Source of the DNA: Linum tenue
Taxonomy: Eukaryota; Streptophyta; Magnoliopsida; Malpighiales; Linaceae
DNA length: 64,000 nucleotides
Direction: 5' to 3'
Assembly: GCA_946122785.1 (NCBI GenBank)
Contig: CAMGYJ010000002.1
Location: 25,642,492-25,706,491, forward strand
The position numbers were made by a program, and so were the translations under genes. This document shows, in pieces, positions 1-10,140 of the stretch. Position 1 is the first letter of the stretch; each line of letters opens with the position of its first letter. The notes under the pieces were generated by a model, which ran no database searches, was not told the DNA's origin, and saw only the letters and a program-made list of their open reading frames with translations.

Positions 1-1062
1 AGGGGGTGAAGGAAAGTGTTTGAAGGAAAATTAAATTCCCAATGCACTTTCCCTTGTTTCTGAAAGAAGAGGGGAAGGGAAAAGAAAAGAAAATTTACTG
101 TACCATCAATCCCTCCAAATTGGAGGGAAAGAAGAGAGAAGAAGAAAAAGTTGGTTCTTTTTATTTTTCTTTTTTGTTATCTCTCTCCTGCATCATCTCT
201 CTCCTCCACCATCTTCACAATTCACAACCCATCAAAATAATATAAAAATATAATCAAATTATTTAATTCTTACATACCCAATAAAATAATATATCCATTA
301 CAATTTCCAATACACATTTTCCTTCCCACTTTCCTCCATAAAACATCATTTTCTTTCCAATTTCCTTAACCTCCTAATCATCTCTCCCCTCCTAATTCCC
401 TTCCCCTCCCCTCCATTTTCCTCCCTTCCTTCGGAAACAGAGGGTTAAAGTACTCTTTTGCTTGGTTGGTTTGGGAAGTTCTTGGTTAGGAAAGCTTCAA
501 TATTTTTACTTATTTGTACCAAGTGTGTGCGCCATGCCTTCTATTCCTTTTTCCCAACGATCTGTTCGAATGAAAGAAAATTGTTAAAATTCACTTGCTT
601 AACTTCAGTGGGGAGATGGAAGAAAAAGAAGATCCATTCCGGGGAGAGAGGGGGAATCGGAGAAGCTTGAATCAGTTGCCGAAAAGGAATAGCATCAGGG
701 TCTGATTGTGCAGCGGAGAAATTGTTGGTTCCGGCAACGGAGACGCTATGCAGGGTATTGAAAGCGAGAACCGGATTGGGAAGAGATAGAGAAATCAAAG
801 CTTCAGGCGAGTGGCGGTTTTGATTCATAGAGAGAGGAACGAACACAGAAGGGATAATCAAGGAGGTTGAATTTACAAATCAATCCTTCCGAATGGTGCG
901 GGTTGCGGAGGAAGTGCTGAGGTGGCAAAGTTCTTATATTGACATTGCCATATAGCCATATAGTAATGTGTAGACACGCTTTATGACACAAATAACAATT
1001 AACACAGTGCACTTTTTTTCTCCAACTAAAAAAGGAGAAAATATTGAAAAGCAAAGGAGTTT
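1..1062. other. Flank with no firmly supported gene
   Basis: The first 460 bases are AT-rich and strongly strand-biased (CT/GA tracts) and show no coding signal. A 106-codon open frame lies on the minus strand at 541-861, downstream of the lipocalin stop codon. Its product matches no family I know. Its C-terminal part runs into poly-Phe, as expected for non-coding sequence. It could be an unassigned first exon or chance, and I do not call it a gene. Confidence 0.4.
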
Positions 1063-2500
1063 CTACTTGAAGTAGAGCTCAAGTAGCTTCTTCAATGTCT
1101 CAAACACACTAGTAAATGGATTAAACTCAACTGAAGAATTTAACCCCAGTTCAGGAAACTGATTTGTTAGAGCCTGCTGCATCCCTGGCATCCCCATCAT
1201 CGCCGACAGCTCCCCCATTGATTTCACTTCACAGTCCTGCGGGGTGTCCTTTATTTTGCTTGGATCATACCCGAATTCCCCCAGATACGTCTTGTACTTG
1301 TCGATGAACGCCGGCCCAGGGTCAGGCGTCCTCGAGTATATCTTGTGGATAGATCAGAACCCAACAACAACACAATCAGATTGGTCTACAATATGAGCTT
1401 CATTAGCCAAAGTTGGTTGTTTGGAGACTGGTTTTTTTACCTGAATAAAGCTCTTGTCTTTGGCACCAGAAACAAGAGCAAAGTTGTCATAATCAGTAGC
1501 GATGACATCATAAGGCTCCTTGGGGATGAATGGCAGTGTTGGGAAACGAAGGTAGCATTTCTCTCTGATCATCTCTCGCTTCTCCAAATCTGTCTCGTTC
1601 TTCTCCAAATCTTCCTCGGGGATGCACTGCACTCTCCCTCTTATCCCCGTGATGTACCCATCGGGGCCTCCATGGACACAGAATGTATCCACTTGGATGG
1701 CTGGTGCCTCCATATCAAACGTGTAAACCCCCTGTTGTCCATATGGTTATCATGAGTTGGAAAAAGAAAAGACCACAACTTGAAAATGGAACTATGCAGT
1801 GGAAGTTTTACCTGAGTGCAGTGGCAATCTTCCTGGCCTTGTCCAGCAAATCCACGCTTGAGGGAAGCTACCTCAAACCACCTCCCCGAATACCTAACGG
1901 GGTCGAAGTTTTTGGCACTCATACCCCTCATCTTAATCAGCATCCCATCTCCAGAAGAGGTCTCCTCAATTGGGAGAGTGATCTTGTCTCCTGCTGCAAG
2001 ACCCTGCAATTTTACAGCTCAGTTTAATGATAGGAATCTGTATGGTTCAAACTCGCAATTAGATTGACAGTGATACTTTCCATGATGGACCCAGCCCAGT
2101 AGTGTAAATTGCTAAACTCAACTCTTAAAGGGGGATAAGATTCACCTCATAAGGTTGTTGGGAGAGAAGCAATGATGATGCTGCAAGGCCAGATAACAGA
2201 TGCCGTACGATCACAGCCTTGCTTGTGCTCGGTTGGTTCTCGGCGGAGCATCTGAAACCCATGTTGCCGGTAGGTAATCCTACCCTGGGAATCAAAAGAA
2301 GAAAGCCATAAACGGATTTGAAGTGAGAGACTGAAATCAAAGAACTAGGTATAATTCAGAGAGTTAGTAACTTACCTGGGGAATGGGAAGAAGGAAGGAG
2401 GAGTAGCAGAAGAAGAGCTGCTGCTGCTGCTGCTGCTGTTGATGGAGCATTGCCGAACAAGAAGTGAGGAAGATGATATTTGATGAATAAGGAATACCAT
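1063..2500 (-). CDS. CHL: Chloroplastic lipocalin (violaxanthin de-epoxidase-like lipocalin)
   Basis: Five exons on the minus strand: 2500-2376, 2284-2146, 2003-1812, 1731-1441 and 1341-1063. All junctions are GT-AG and the phases join into 341 residues, close to the roughly 350 usual for the family. The N-terminus is Ser-rich with a run of serines and fits a plastid transit peptide; I chose the Met at 2500 for that reason, and upstream in-frame Mets exist. The mature part carries the lipocalin G-x-W motif (GRW near residues 128-130), followed by the Cys-rich segment GQGQEDCHC and the block ALVSGAKDK typical of this family. Plant CHL (LCNP) is a thylakoid-lumen protein that protects against lipid peroxidation and takes part in sustained, zeaxanthin-independent quenching of light-harvesting complexes. 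The C-terminal helix region after the barrel is conserved. Identification rests on recognised family motifs. No lesions were seen. Confidence 0.9.
2418..2438. repeat. (CTG)7 microsatellite inside the lipocalin transit peptide
   Basis: Seven uninterrupted CTG units on the plus strand read as serine codons on the coding minus strand and lengthen the Ser-rich transit peptide. The site is likely to vary in length between accessions without affecting the mature protein. Confidence 0.8.
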
Positions 2501-3081
2501 TTGGAAGCTCTCTTTCCTTTCCTGCAGCTTTTTTTGTTCCCCTTGTTCTGTTCTTTCTGCGTCTCCCTCAGACAAGAGAAAGTATGGATGGTCGACAGTA
2601 ATTCGACCCCACACCATGCGCCACTCGCTAATAATGTTTCATGAATCATCTCTTACAGTCTCGCATCATTGACCCCACCCACCTAAACCAACCAACCCAA
2701 ACCGATCCTTCTACAAATATGCATTACTTATTTACTTTACAGCCAAATGAGATCGTTTTACAGGGTCACCCAACGACCAATTGCTTCTTGATTTTGACTT
2801 GCCGCCAATTGTTGTGCTTTCTTCAGTTTCTGACTCCATCCTTTATTGGAATTCACAGCTGAATTTTCTCTCAATTTCATTTCTTCTAATAATGGCTACA
2901 AAATCGCGGGAAACCAATCCCATTGATATGTTTGTTTGGAGAGGATGAAATATTTACATCCTCGCCTCGCCAGTGATGGGTCATTAGCTAGCTCTAAACT
3001 GACAGTATCGAAACATTTTGCTTCCCTACATCACAAACCTCTCTATACACATGAACTATAAGTTAGTTCAAGGTGTTAGGA
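2501..3081. other. Spacer between lipocalin start and pseudogene end
   Basis: This holds the promoter side of the lipocalin gene and the 3' flank of the NEPRO-like pseudogene. Both lie on the minus strand. I see no further gene or repeat. Confidence 0.5.
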
Positions 3082-4497
3082 TCAAAAGAGACTCTTGAGG
3101 TTTCCACCAGCAGTAAGCAAATCGAAAAACGAATCCTCCATGCCATCTGCTTCCTTTTCACTACCCCTTGAAAGCCCTGGCGTGGTCACATTTGAAGTTG
3201 AAGTTGAAGGCCTTTTAACAGCTATGGATGCATCAGCACCAGCTGCTGGAGGTGCAGCAGGCCTTTACACTGAAACAAATGTCACTTGCCTTGAACTACT
3301 GGAATTTGGTATGGATGTTGTTGCATCTGGGGAAGCGCTTGAGGTTGCATTCGGATTAATTCCTTTTCCAGGACTCGCTCCAACTGGTAAATCATCTCCC
3401 ATCTCGATGCTATTACCTTGCTTCTGATGTTCAATCTCTTTCGGAGTTGGAGATCCAGCTGACAAGTCCTCATCTTTCTTCATCAGAGAAGAGCCTTCTT
3501 TGTCGGGATGATCTACTTCCATCTTTTCAATGTCACCGCCATCATCAGTAATCTCTGAAATGACAGATCCATAATTAAATCGTTCAAATTGTAAACAAAA
3601 CAAGGCGGCAGTTTTTACTTTTTACACACGAAGATAGAGGAGCTTACCTCTAAGAAATGCCTGAATGCTTCGATACCGTACAGCCGTTCTTCCATTGTTG
3701 GGATCTTTTATGGTCTCATAATTTTCTTTTACGTCAGTTTTCTGTACTCTTTTCGAGCAACACAAATTTATCTTCTTCCCAAACACACTCTAGGGTGATA
3801 AATTCCTTGTTCATTGGATAGTACTCTCGAAATACCTGGAGAAGAGGAGGTTTCAGTGAAAAGGATAGTGATTCAATTGGTATTGTATCATGAAGGTACG
3901 GAAAACACAGGTGGGGCTGCCAACCTCTATTCCTTTCTTATTTATTTTCACAGACTGCTTATTCTGGGCGAGCGAAGACACGGTGTTGGACAATGAAGCA
4001 ACATTTTCTTCAAAAAAAAAAAAAGAAGCAACATTAAGTAATATCTGTAGAAGGAAACAAAATGAGTGCAGACTGTGCTATACTTGTTTTACAGTCAACA
4101 AGAAATGTGCTATTGATGGAAAAGATTTTAACTGCATTTGTCACTTACGGAGTTGCAGATTCTTATTCTACTGCTTGACATGGAATAAGTAAGCACTTAC
4201 CTGCCGAACCAAAACTCAAAGTCGTGCAAGCAGTGCCAAAACTGCCATGGAAAATTCCATGAAGAAAGAGCGTGCAAGCAAAATAGATACCTCACTGCTA
4301 AGTTGTCAAGGATACCGATTGAAAAGAAGATATCATTCAATCAACAACTGGCAATAGATCCAGATAATCAGACCTGAGTAAAGAAATGACAAGTACAGTG
4401 ACATGGATACAAGCATGATAAATGCAATTAGAGTTGGGTGCTACAAAGAGGTTGAAGTTGGATACAAGGTAGGCAGCGAGGGCGATATAGAGAGGAG

Positions 4498-5013
4498 ATG
4501 GGAGCAAGGAATCTGAGCTTGGAACTGGAAAGAACAGTGGCGGCCATGGAGGGAAGTCTCCGACTGGAAGAAGAATGGCCACAGAGTAGCGCCGGCCAAA
4601 CAGGAGCGGAGGAGGTGACGGTGGAAACAGGCCTTACCCTAGGGCCGACGCAACAAGTGGGAGGAGAAGGAGGAGCCCAAATTTTGGGTAACCCAGGCCC
4701 AACAGAAGTGGATCAGTACCAGCACCAACAAGAGGAGCTGGAAGAAGAGGTGGGCCGCGGAAGAAAGAAGAGGAAAGGGACGGGCCTGAAGAGCAGAGAG
4801 AGGCCCAGCAGTGATGTTAATGAATGGGCCGAAATACCATTTGGCCCAACAGAGATGGTCTTCATAGGAGGGCCTGGGGAAAAAAACAAGAAGAAAAATA
4901 AAAAATACAGAGCCCAAGCGAATAGCAGTACAAGGGAAGGAATATCTGAAGAGGAGCAAGGAAGGGACACGAGGGCAGCGGTGGTTCGCCAGAAGCCACC
5001 TCTTCAAGAATGA
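4498..5013 (+). CDS. LINE ORF1 protein, C-terminal part only
   Basis: This frame of 171 residues is hydrophilic and rich in Glu, Lys and Gly, with a basic patch GRGRKKRKG near its middle and a Lys-rich KNKKKNKKYR stretch. Plant L1 ORF1 proteins are normally several hundred residues and begin with a DUF4283-type domain and a CCHC zinc knuckle. Neither is present, so this is the tail of ORF1 and the Met at 4498 is probably internal. Its stop codon TGA (5011-5013) overlaps the ORF2 start ATG (5010-5012) as ATGA, which fits coupled termination and re-initiation. The assignment rests on position before ORF2 rather than on a recognised domain. Confidence 0.65.
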   Translation: MGARNLSLELERTVAAMEGSLRLEEEWPQSSAGQTGAEEVTVETGLTLGPTQQVGGEGGAQILGNPGPTEVDQYQHQQEELEEEVGRGRKKRKGTGLKSRERPSSDVNEWAEIPFGPTEMVFIGGPGEKNKKKNKKYRAQANSSTREGISEEEQGRDTRAAVVRQKPPLQE

Positions 5014-8000
5014 GTATGGTAAGTTGGAATTGTAGGGGTTTTGGCCCAACCCTTACAAGAAGTTATGCGAAACGTCTATGTAGACGTTTAGGCCCTTCGA
5101 TTGTCTTTCTCATGGAAACGAGCAAAAATGAAGCATTCATGGAGGAGCAAAGAAGAAGTCTCAAAATTTTCCCCAATAAAGAGTATGTTGAACCGGTTAA
5201 CTCTTCTAGGGGTTTTGCGCTTTGGTGGAAAGCGGGCATTAGTATTAATATTATTAGTAGTGATAGCTATTATATGGATTGTAGTATCGATATGGGTAGG
5301 AAGTTCTTCTGTACTTTTGTTCATGCACCCTCTACCGCTGTTAGTAGAAGGGAATTTTGGGAGCACCTTAGCTCTCTTCGGAGTAGTAGGGAGGATAACT
5401 GGGTGATTGTAGGTGATTTTAATGCTGCTATCTATGAAAGTGAGAAGGAGGGGAGATGCCCCCTTAGGTACGAGAATGTGGAACCTTTTAAAAGGTTCAT
5501 TTTCGACAATGCTCTTATTGACCTAGGTTTCAAAGGGGATCCCTTCACTTGGACCAATAAACAGACCGGGGTAAATACTACGAGAGTACGACTTGATCGG
5601 GTATTGTGCTCGAATTCGTGGAGAATCCTCTTCGGGGACGCAATGGTGTTCCATGAAAAGATGGTGGCTTCAGATCATTGCCCGATCAGGCTTGAGCTCT
5701 GTTATAGAGGGAATAGGAGGAGAAAGACACCATTCAGAGTGGACGAAAGATGGTTAGATAAGGAGGAGTGTAAAGAAATAGTGGTCCGAGCTTGGGATCC
5801 AGGAGGGCAATCATCGAACCAACTGGCGAAATGCGAACAAGATCTTAAAGATTGGTCAAAAGACTTTCATAGGAATAGCCTACAAAGAGAGAAGGATGTT
5901 TTGGAGAGACTGGATATTCTACAAAGACCTCCAAGAACCCAGGAAAGAGTGGAGGAGGAAAAAGGGCTAATCGAGGAACTGTCCAAGATGTGGAGGGAGG
6001 AGGAGGAGTTCTGGAATCAGTGCTCAAGAGTTAACTGGCTTCAGAAAGGGGATCAGAATAACTCCTTTTTCCACTCTAGCACGATCCACAGAAAACATAA
6101 GAATAGGATTCTTAGACTTAAGGACGGAGGAGGGGACTGGGTGGAGGATGAAGATAGGCTCAAAGGTTTGGCTCAGGAGTTCCACAAAGACCTATTTAGA
6201 GCTAGAGACCTTATCCCCTTTGCACATCTCCTGGACGGCTTCCAAGGAAAGGTTACAGATGAGATGAATGTAGCTCTTTGTGCCCCGGTGACAGGAGAGG
6301 AGATTAGGAAAGCGGTCTTCTCGTTAGGAGCAAAAAAGGCCCCAGGCCCGGATGGTTTCTCGGGTAGGTTTTACCGAAGATTCTGGGATATTATTGGGGA
6401 ATCGGTGTGTAGGGAGGTTAAGGAGTTTTTCGAGACGGCAACTATGCCGAATGGATGGAATGATACTCATATCGTCATGATTCCTAAAGTGGACCACCCA
6501 GAGGTGATTAGTCAATTTCGACCCATTAGTTGCTGCAATTTTAGATATAAGATTATATCGAAGATAATGGCAACTCGCTTGAAGATCTGGACGCCTGATC
6601 TTATCTCGGAGCTCCAAACGGCATTCACCAGTGGACGGCTTATCCAAGACAATGTCATTATTGTCCACGAGGCCCTCCACCATTTCAAAAACCATAAGAG
6701 GGGAAGGAGAAGGGATATGATGCTCAAGTTGGACATGAAGAAGGCGTATGATATGGTGGACTGGGAATGTCTCGAAACTCTGCTGAAAAATTATGGGTTT
6801 GATGATAGATGGTGTAGATGGGTCAGCTCTTGTATCAGGACGGTCAATTTTTCCATCCTCTTCAATGGGGAAGCTACTGAGGAGTTCAAACCGTCAAGGG
6901 GAATCAGACAGGGAGACCCTCTCTCTCCTTTCCTCTTCATTCTAATGTCTAATGCTCTTACCTTCCTAATTGATAAGGCGGTATCCCAGAACCAATTAAA
7001 GGGAATAAGGTTGAACGCTAGATGCCCAATTCTCACCCACTGTTTGTTTGCAGATGATACTGTTATCTTTGGCAAGGCAGATATTCAAGAAGCAGAGAAG
7101 ATTCTGGACCTTATAAGAGAGTATGGAGCCATCACGGGTCAAGAAGTGAATATCAACAAATCATCTGTTTTTTTCAGTGCAAATGTCCCCGAGGTGGACA
7201 AAGGAGCAATCATTAGTCACATCGGGTTTGCCTCGTCTAACGTCCACACCAAATACTTAGGAGTCCCGACAGAATGGGGAAACTCGAAGAAGGAAACTTT
7301 CCAATTCCTGATTCAGAGAATGGAGAAGATGGGTGAAGCGTGGAAAAGCCTCCTCCTCTCTCATGGAGGGAAAGAAGTGTTACTCAAAGCTGTCATTCAA
7401 GCTATCCCTTCCTACATCATGTACCTGTTTAACCTCCCGGTGAACCTGACAAAGAAGATGGACTCTCTCCTAACCAACTTCTTCTGGTCAGGGTCAATGC
7501 AAAAAAGCACAATGCATTGGTGCAGGAAGGATATTCTTTGCGCACCAAAGGCAGAAGGGGGTTTGGGTTTCAGAAGCTTCAAGGATTTTAACATGGCTTT
7601 ATTAGCAAAACAAGCGTGGAGAATCCTTAACCACCCAGATGCATTGTGGTGTCGGCTCCTGAAGGGCTTATACTTCCCGAGAGGGGGATTCATGCAATCG
7701 AAAAAGGGTAGTAGATCATCTTGGATTTGGGCGAGTCTGTGGGAGGCAAAGAAGGTTATCAACATGGGAGCGGTTAGAGTTATTGGCTCTGGAGAGGATA
7801 CTTGGATTGGTCAAGACCCATGGATTCCAAACCTCCAAAACTATGTCATTGGAAGTGGCCCCCAGCAAAAACTGAGGGTAAAGGAATGGATTGACCCTGT
7901 TAGTAGAAAATGGAACATTGATTTACTGCAAGGTAATGTGACGAGAGAGGAAGAGGCGGCTATTCTTAAAGTCCCAATTGGGGAGGAGGGATCTGAGGAC

Positions 8001-9056
8001 TTCTGGGCGTGGAGTCTCACCCGAGAGGGAGATTTCTCAGTCAGGACTGCCTACCACGCTGTTCACAAAGCCAATACAAATTTCCAGGCATATGGAAGTG
8101 AAGAGAAGTGGAAATGGATCTGGGGACTGAATATCCCACCAAAGCTAAAATTCTTTTTATGGAGATGTTCCAGAGACGGGTTGGCAACGAGAGCAAGACT
8201 TTTCCAGCGCAAATGTGCCCCTAATCCGAGCTGCCAGGTGTGTCATAACCCTAGTGAATCCCTCAACCACTGCCTTTTCGACTGTCCTCATGCCAGTGAC
8301 GCTTGGAGTAGCACTTTCCCATCCCTGCCGATTCCTCCTCAGGGCACATCCTTTTTTGATTGGTTCTGCTCCCTCAAAGATACCATCCCCCAAAACTCCC
8401 TGATACATATTATCTACCTTTGTTGGAACATCTGGAAGGCAAGAAATGAATGCACGTTCAAGAATCGACTTCCCTGGACCCCAAACGTTTGTCTGCAAAC
8501 CTATAGAGAGCTCACGGAATGGATTGCTTGCCCGAGGCCCCCACCTCAAGGTTCTGATGGTCCCACTCAGCTCAGGGGATCCCATCCTACTACGAATCCA
8601 CCGCCAAGTAGTCACTCGTTTGTGATTCAATGTGATGGGTCGTTCTTTAGCGACCCCCAATCGGCGGCATATGGTGTTGTGGTTGTTAACCACCATGGAC
8701 AAGTGTGTGATGGGAGAGCTGAAAATCTTCTTTGTTCCACCCCGATGGAAGTGGAAGCTAAGGCACTTATGGAAGGAATTAAATTAGCACAAGAATATGG
8801 ATCGGTGTGTACAGTTCAATCTGATTGTCAAATGCTGGTGAAGGCCCTGAATCATAATCAGTCTCGATGGCCCTGGAGATGCGCTGCCTGGATTAGGACA
8901 ATGGTCAATATCCTGAGGAATAATCCAGATATTTCGGTGGAAGAAGTTCCGAGGGCGTTGAACGTTAGAGCTGATTGGGTTGCACGATCAAAAGCCAAAT
9001 CTAACCTGCCAGAAGACTGGATTAATATTCTTGATCTAATTTCTGTTCTCCTCTAG
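5010..9056 (+). CDS. LINE ORF2: endonuclease, reverse transcriptase, zinc-binding and RNase H domains
   Basis: This is an uninterrupted frame of 1348 residues. An apurinic/apyrimidinic-type endonuclease opens the protein (SWNCRGFG near residue 5, GDFNA near 135, SDHCPI near 221). The reverse transcriptase follows, with FRPISCCN near 505 and the catalytic FADD at 680-683. A zf-RVT domain occupies about 1034-1100 (PPKLKFFLWR, then CQVCHNPSESLNHCLFDC). A C-terminal RNase H runs about 1206-1330, with Asp in QCDGS, Glu about 1249, Asp about 1272 and Asp about 1322 forming the expected DEDD set. This architecture is that of plant L1 elements with an acquired RNase H. The protein would nick the target and reverse-transcribe its own mRNA in the nucleus. 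No missing catalytic residue was seen. Confidence 0.93.
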   Translation: MSMVSWNCRGFGPTLTRSYAKRLCRRLGPSIVFLMETSKNEAFMEEQRRSLKIFPNKEYVEPVNSSRGFALWWKAGISINIISSDSYYMDCSIDMGRKFFCTFVHAPSTAVSRREFWEHLSSLRSSREDNWVIVGDFNAAIYESEKEGRCPLRYENVEPFKRFIFDNALIDLGFKGDPFTWTNKQTGVNTTRVRLDRVLCSNSWRILFGDAMVFHEKMVASDHCPIRLELCYRGNRRRKTPFRVDERWLDKEECKEIVVRAWDPGGQSSNQLAKCEQDLKDWSKDFHRNSLQREKDVLERLDILQRPPRTQERVEEEKGLIEELSKMWREEEEFWNQCSRVNWLQKGDQNNSFFHSSTIHRKHKNRILRLKDGGGDWVEDEDRLKGLAQEFHKDLFRARDLIPFAHLLDGFQGKVTDEMNVALCAPVTGEEIRKAVFSLGAKKAPGPDGFSGRFYRRFWDIIGESVCREVKEFFETATMPNGWNDTHIVMIPKVDHPEVISQFRPISCCNFRYKIISKIMATRLKIWTPDLISELQTAFTSGRLIQDNVIIVHEALHHFKNHKRGRRRDMMLKLDMKKAYDMVDWECLETLLKNYGFDDRWCRWVSSCIRTVNFSILFNGEATEEFKPSRGIRQGDPLSPFLFILMSNALTFLIDKAVSQNQLKGIRLNARCPILTHCLFADDTVIFGKADIQEAEKILDLIREYGAITGQEVNINKSSVFFSANVPEVDKGAIISHIGFASSNVHTKYLGVPTEWGNSKKETFQFLIQRMEKMGEAWKSLLLSHGGKEVLLKAVIQAIPSYIMYLFNLPVNLTKKMDSLLTNFFWSGSMQKSTMHWCRKDILCAPKAEGGLGFRSFKDFNMALLAKQAWRILNHPDALWCRLLKGLYFPRGGFMQSKKGSRSSWIWASLWEAKKVINMGAVRVIGSGEDTWIGQDPWIPNLQNYVIGSGPQQKLRVKEWIDPVSRKWNIDLLQGNVTREEEAAILKVPIGEEGSEDFWAWSLTREGDFSVRTAYHAVHKANTNFQAYGSEEKWKWIWGLNIPPKLKFFLWRCSRDGLATRARLFQRKCAPNPSCQVCHNPSESLNHCLFDCPHASDAWSSTFPSLPIPPQGTSFFDWFCSLKDTIPQNSLIHIIYLCWNIWKARNECTFKNRLPWTPNVCLQTYRELTEWIACPRPPPQGSDGPTQLRGSHPTTNPPPSSHSFVIQCDGSFFSDPQSAAYGVVVVNHHGQVCDGRAENLLCSTPMEVEAKALMEGIKLAQEYGSVCTVQSDCQMLVKALNHNQSRWPWRCAAWIRTMVNILRNNPDISVEEVPRALNVRADWVARSKAKSNLPEDWINILDLISVLL

Positions 9057-9196
9057 AATTGTAATAGCTTTTGCACGAATATTGGTTTAGTGGAATAAAA
9101 GTTGATATGATTTGTCAAAAAAAAAAAAAAAAAAAAAACCAGTAAAACAAGACCGGTTAATTTAATTATATCCTAATAACTAGACAAACTGGATAC

Positions 9197-9225
9197 GTAG
9201 CTGCCTTCAAAATTGGCTCAACCAT
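9197..9225 (-). pseudogene. Detached upstream exon of NEPRO-like copy A
   Basis: On the minus strand this reads MVEPILKAA plus two bases of a Thr codon, followed by a GTATCC donor. It completes the reading frame of the exon at 4294-4201 on the other side of the LINE and its flanking intron. It shows that the LINE interrupts an intron and not an exon. Confidence 0.7.
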
Positions 9226-9342
9226 CGGTCAACCGCCCTTTGACCGCGGTCAGCCGCTGGTCGAACCGCGCGTTCACCGCGGTTGACCGTCGGCCCAACC
9301 GCGGTTTGACTGCGGTCGGCCCGTTTTTTTTTTTTTTTTTTT
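9226..9342. repeat. GC-rich imperfect repeat array ending in a T tract
   Basis: About 95 bases consist of short variants of a CCGCGGT(T)TGAC-like unit in both orientations, followed by a run of about 20 T. It replaces the expected upstream exons of the NEPRO-like pseudogene. Such clustered inverted motifs resemble transposon subterminal repeats, but I cannot assign a family or find its other end. Confidence 0.5.
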
Positions 9343-10132
9343 TAATTCTGTGTTTTTAAATTCTGTGTTTTTATTATTCGTTAAATAAATGTTAATAATA
9401 AAAAAAAAGATGAGAGATTTTTCTTTCTTTGGATAGTGTTTTTTTAGTCCAAGTGATGTTTGTTTGAGGAAGGGAAGGTAAAGAAGCTAAGGAGGTTAAA
9501 AGTGTAATTTTGATTCTTTTTAGGGCGACCTTTAGCAATTTTAAGGGCGACCTTTAGCAACTCCCTAATAAAATGAACCAATACATCAATCAACCAATTA
9601 GTTGTCTTAGAAGAGGAACACATTTTACCTTGTTTATCTCTTCAAGGTGGGCCGAGTGGGCAATTGTGATTGGTTGCTTGAGTGGGATACTTTAGCCAAA
9701 TGGTCAGATGGATTGACAAGTAAACTCCATCACTTTTACCTCTTTTGCACGTGTTGGTGAATGAGCAAAAGGAAGTAAGTTGTGTGAGATAATTACAAAT
9801 AAACATAATTGAACCTTGACCTTCTCTGTACACGTGTACTAGCAGGGAGTAAGGATGATGGTGTGCTAACTTTGGAGCAAGGGAAAATCCCATCAACCAA
9901 GATCATCTCCAAATACTTGTGTTTAGAGGAAGGGTCGGGTGGTTCATTTGTTTTCATCTTTTAGCAATGTGTTTTTTTATTTATAAAAGATAATTATATA
10001 TTGATTGAAATATAGATAATTACATCCTATACACCATATGAAATTATGGAGCATATGTTCCTTGATTGCATAGTTGCTCGTGCCATATGGGATCACTCTG
10101 GGCTGCTCCATTTGTTACCAATGTGTATAGGA
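9343..10132. other. AT-rich intergenic sequence with a small direct repeat
   Basis: No gene is supported. A 17-base unit (AGGGCGACCTTTAGCAA) occurs twice at 9522-9538 and 9544-9560. The rest shows no recognisable structure. Confidence 0.5.
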
Positions 10133-10140
10133 TGGTAGAT

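Larger units (their letters stand above)
4445..9138 (+). mobile_element. L1-type LINE, 5'-truncated in ORF1, ORF2 intact, poly(A) tail
   Basis: A non-LTR retrotransposon ends in a 22-base A run at 9117-9138. It contains the C-terminal part of ORF1 (4498-5013) and a complete 1348-residue ORF2 (5010-9056). The 5' boundary is approximate (4443-4497): alignment with the related empty locus near 26.0 kb holds through a GCAATTAGAGT motif at 4426-4436 and is lost just after. The element sits in an intron of the NEPRO-like pseudogene in opposite orientation. I could not find a convincing target-site duplication next to the tail. The open ORF2 argues that the insertion is young, but the loss of the 5' end should make it immobile on its own. 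Confidence 0.88.
3082..9225 (-). pseudogene. NEPRO-like (nucleolus and neural progenitor N-terminal domain) pseudogene, copy A, split by a LINE
   Basis: Exon remnants on the minus strand lie at 9225-9197 (MVEPILKAAT), 4294-4201 (EVSILLARSFFMEFS...), about 4010-3925, 3835-3648 (starting VFREYYPMNKEF) and 3554-3082 (ending GGNLKSLF then TGA). Most boundaries keep splice sites, and the phases agree across the intron that now holds the LINE: AC at 9197 plus T at 4294 makes one Thr codon. Motif order matches the plant NEPRO-like family, a nucleolar protein with an N-terminal DUF4477-type domain. Lesions: in-frame TGA at 4216-4218, a frameshift near 3750 and in-frame TAA at 3265-3267. Exons upstream of 9225 are missing and are replaced by a GC-rich repeat. 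The family call comes from remembered motif patterns and would be settled by a protein search. Confidence 0.75.

Noticed and set aside
541..861. 106-codon open frame on the minus strand near the lipocalin 3' end
   Set aside because: No recognised family, ends in low-complexity codons, and lies in the 3' flank of another gene.
4374..9160. Target-site duplication of the first LINE (GAGTAAAGAAATGACAAG against CAGTAAAACAAGACC)
   Set aside because: The match is too imperfect and lies 70 or more bases from the estimated 5' end.
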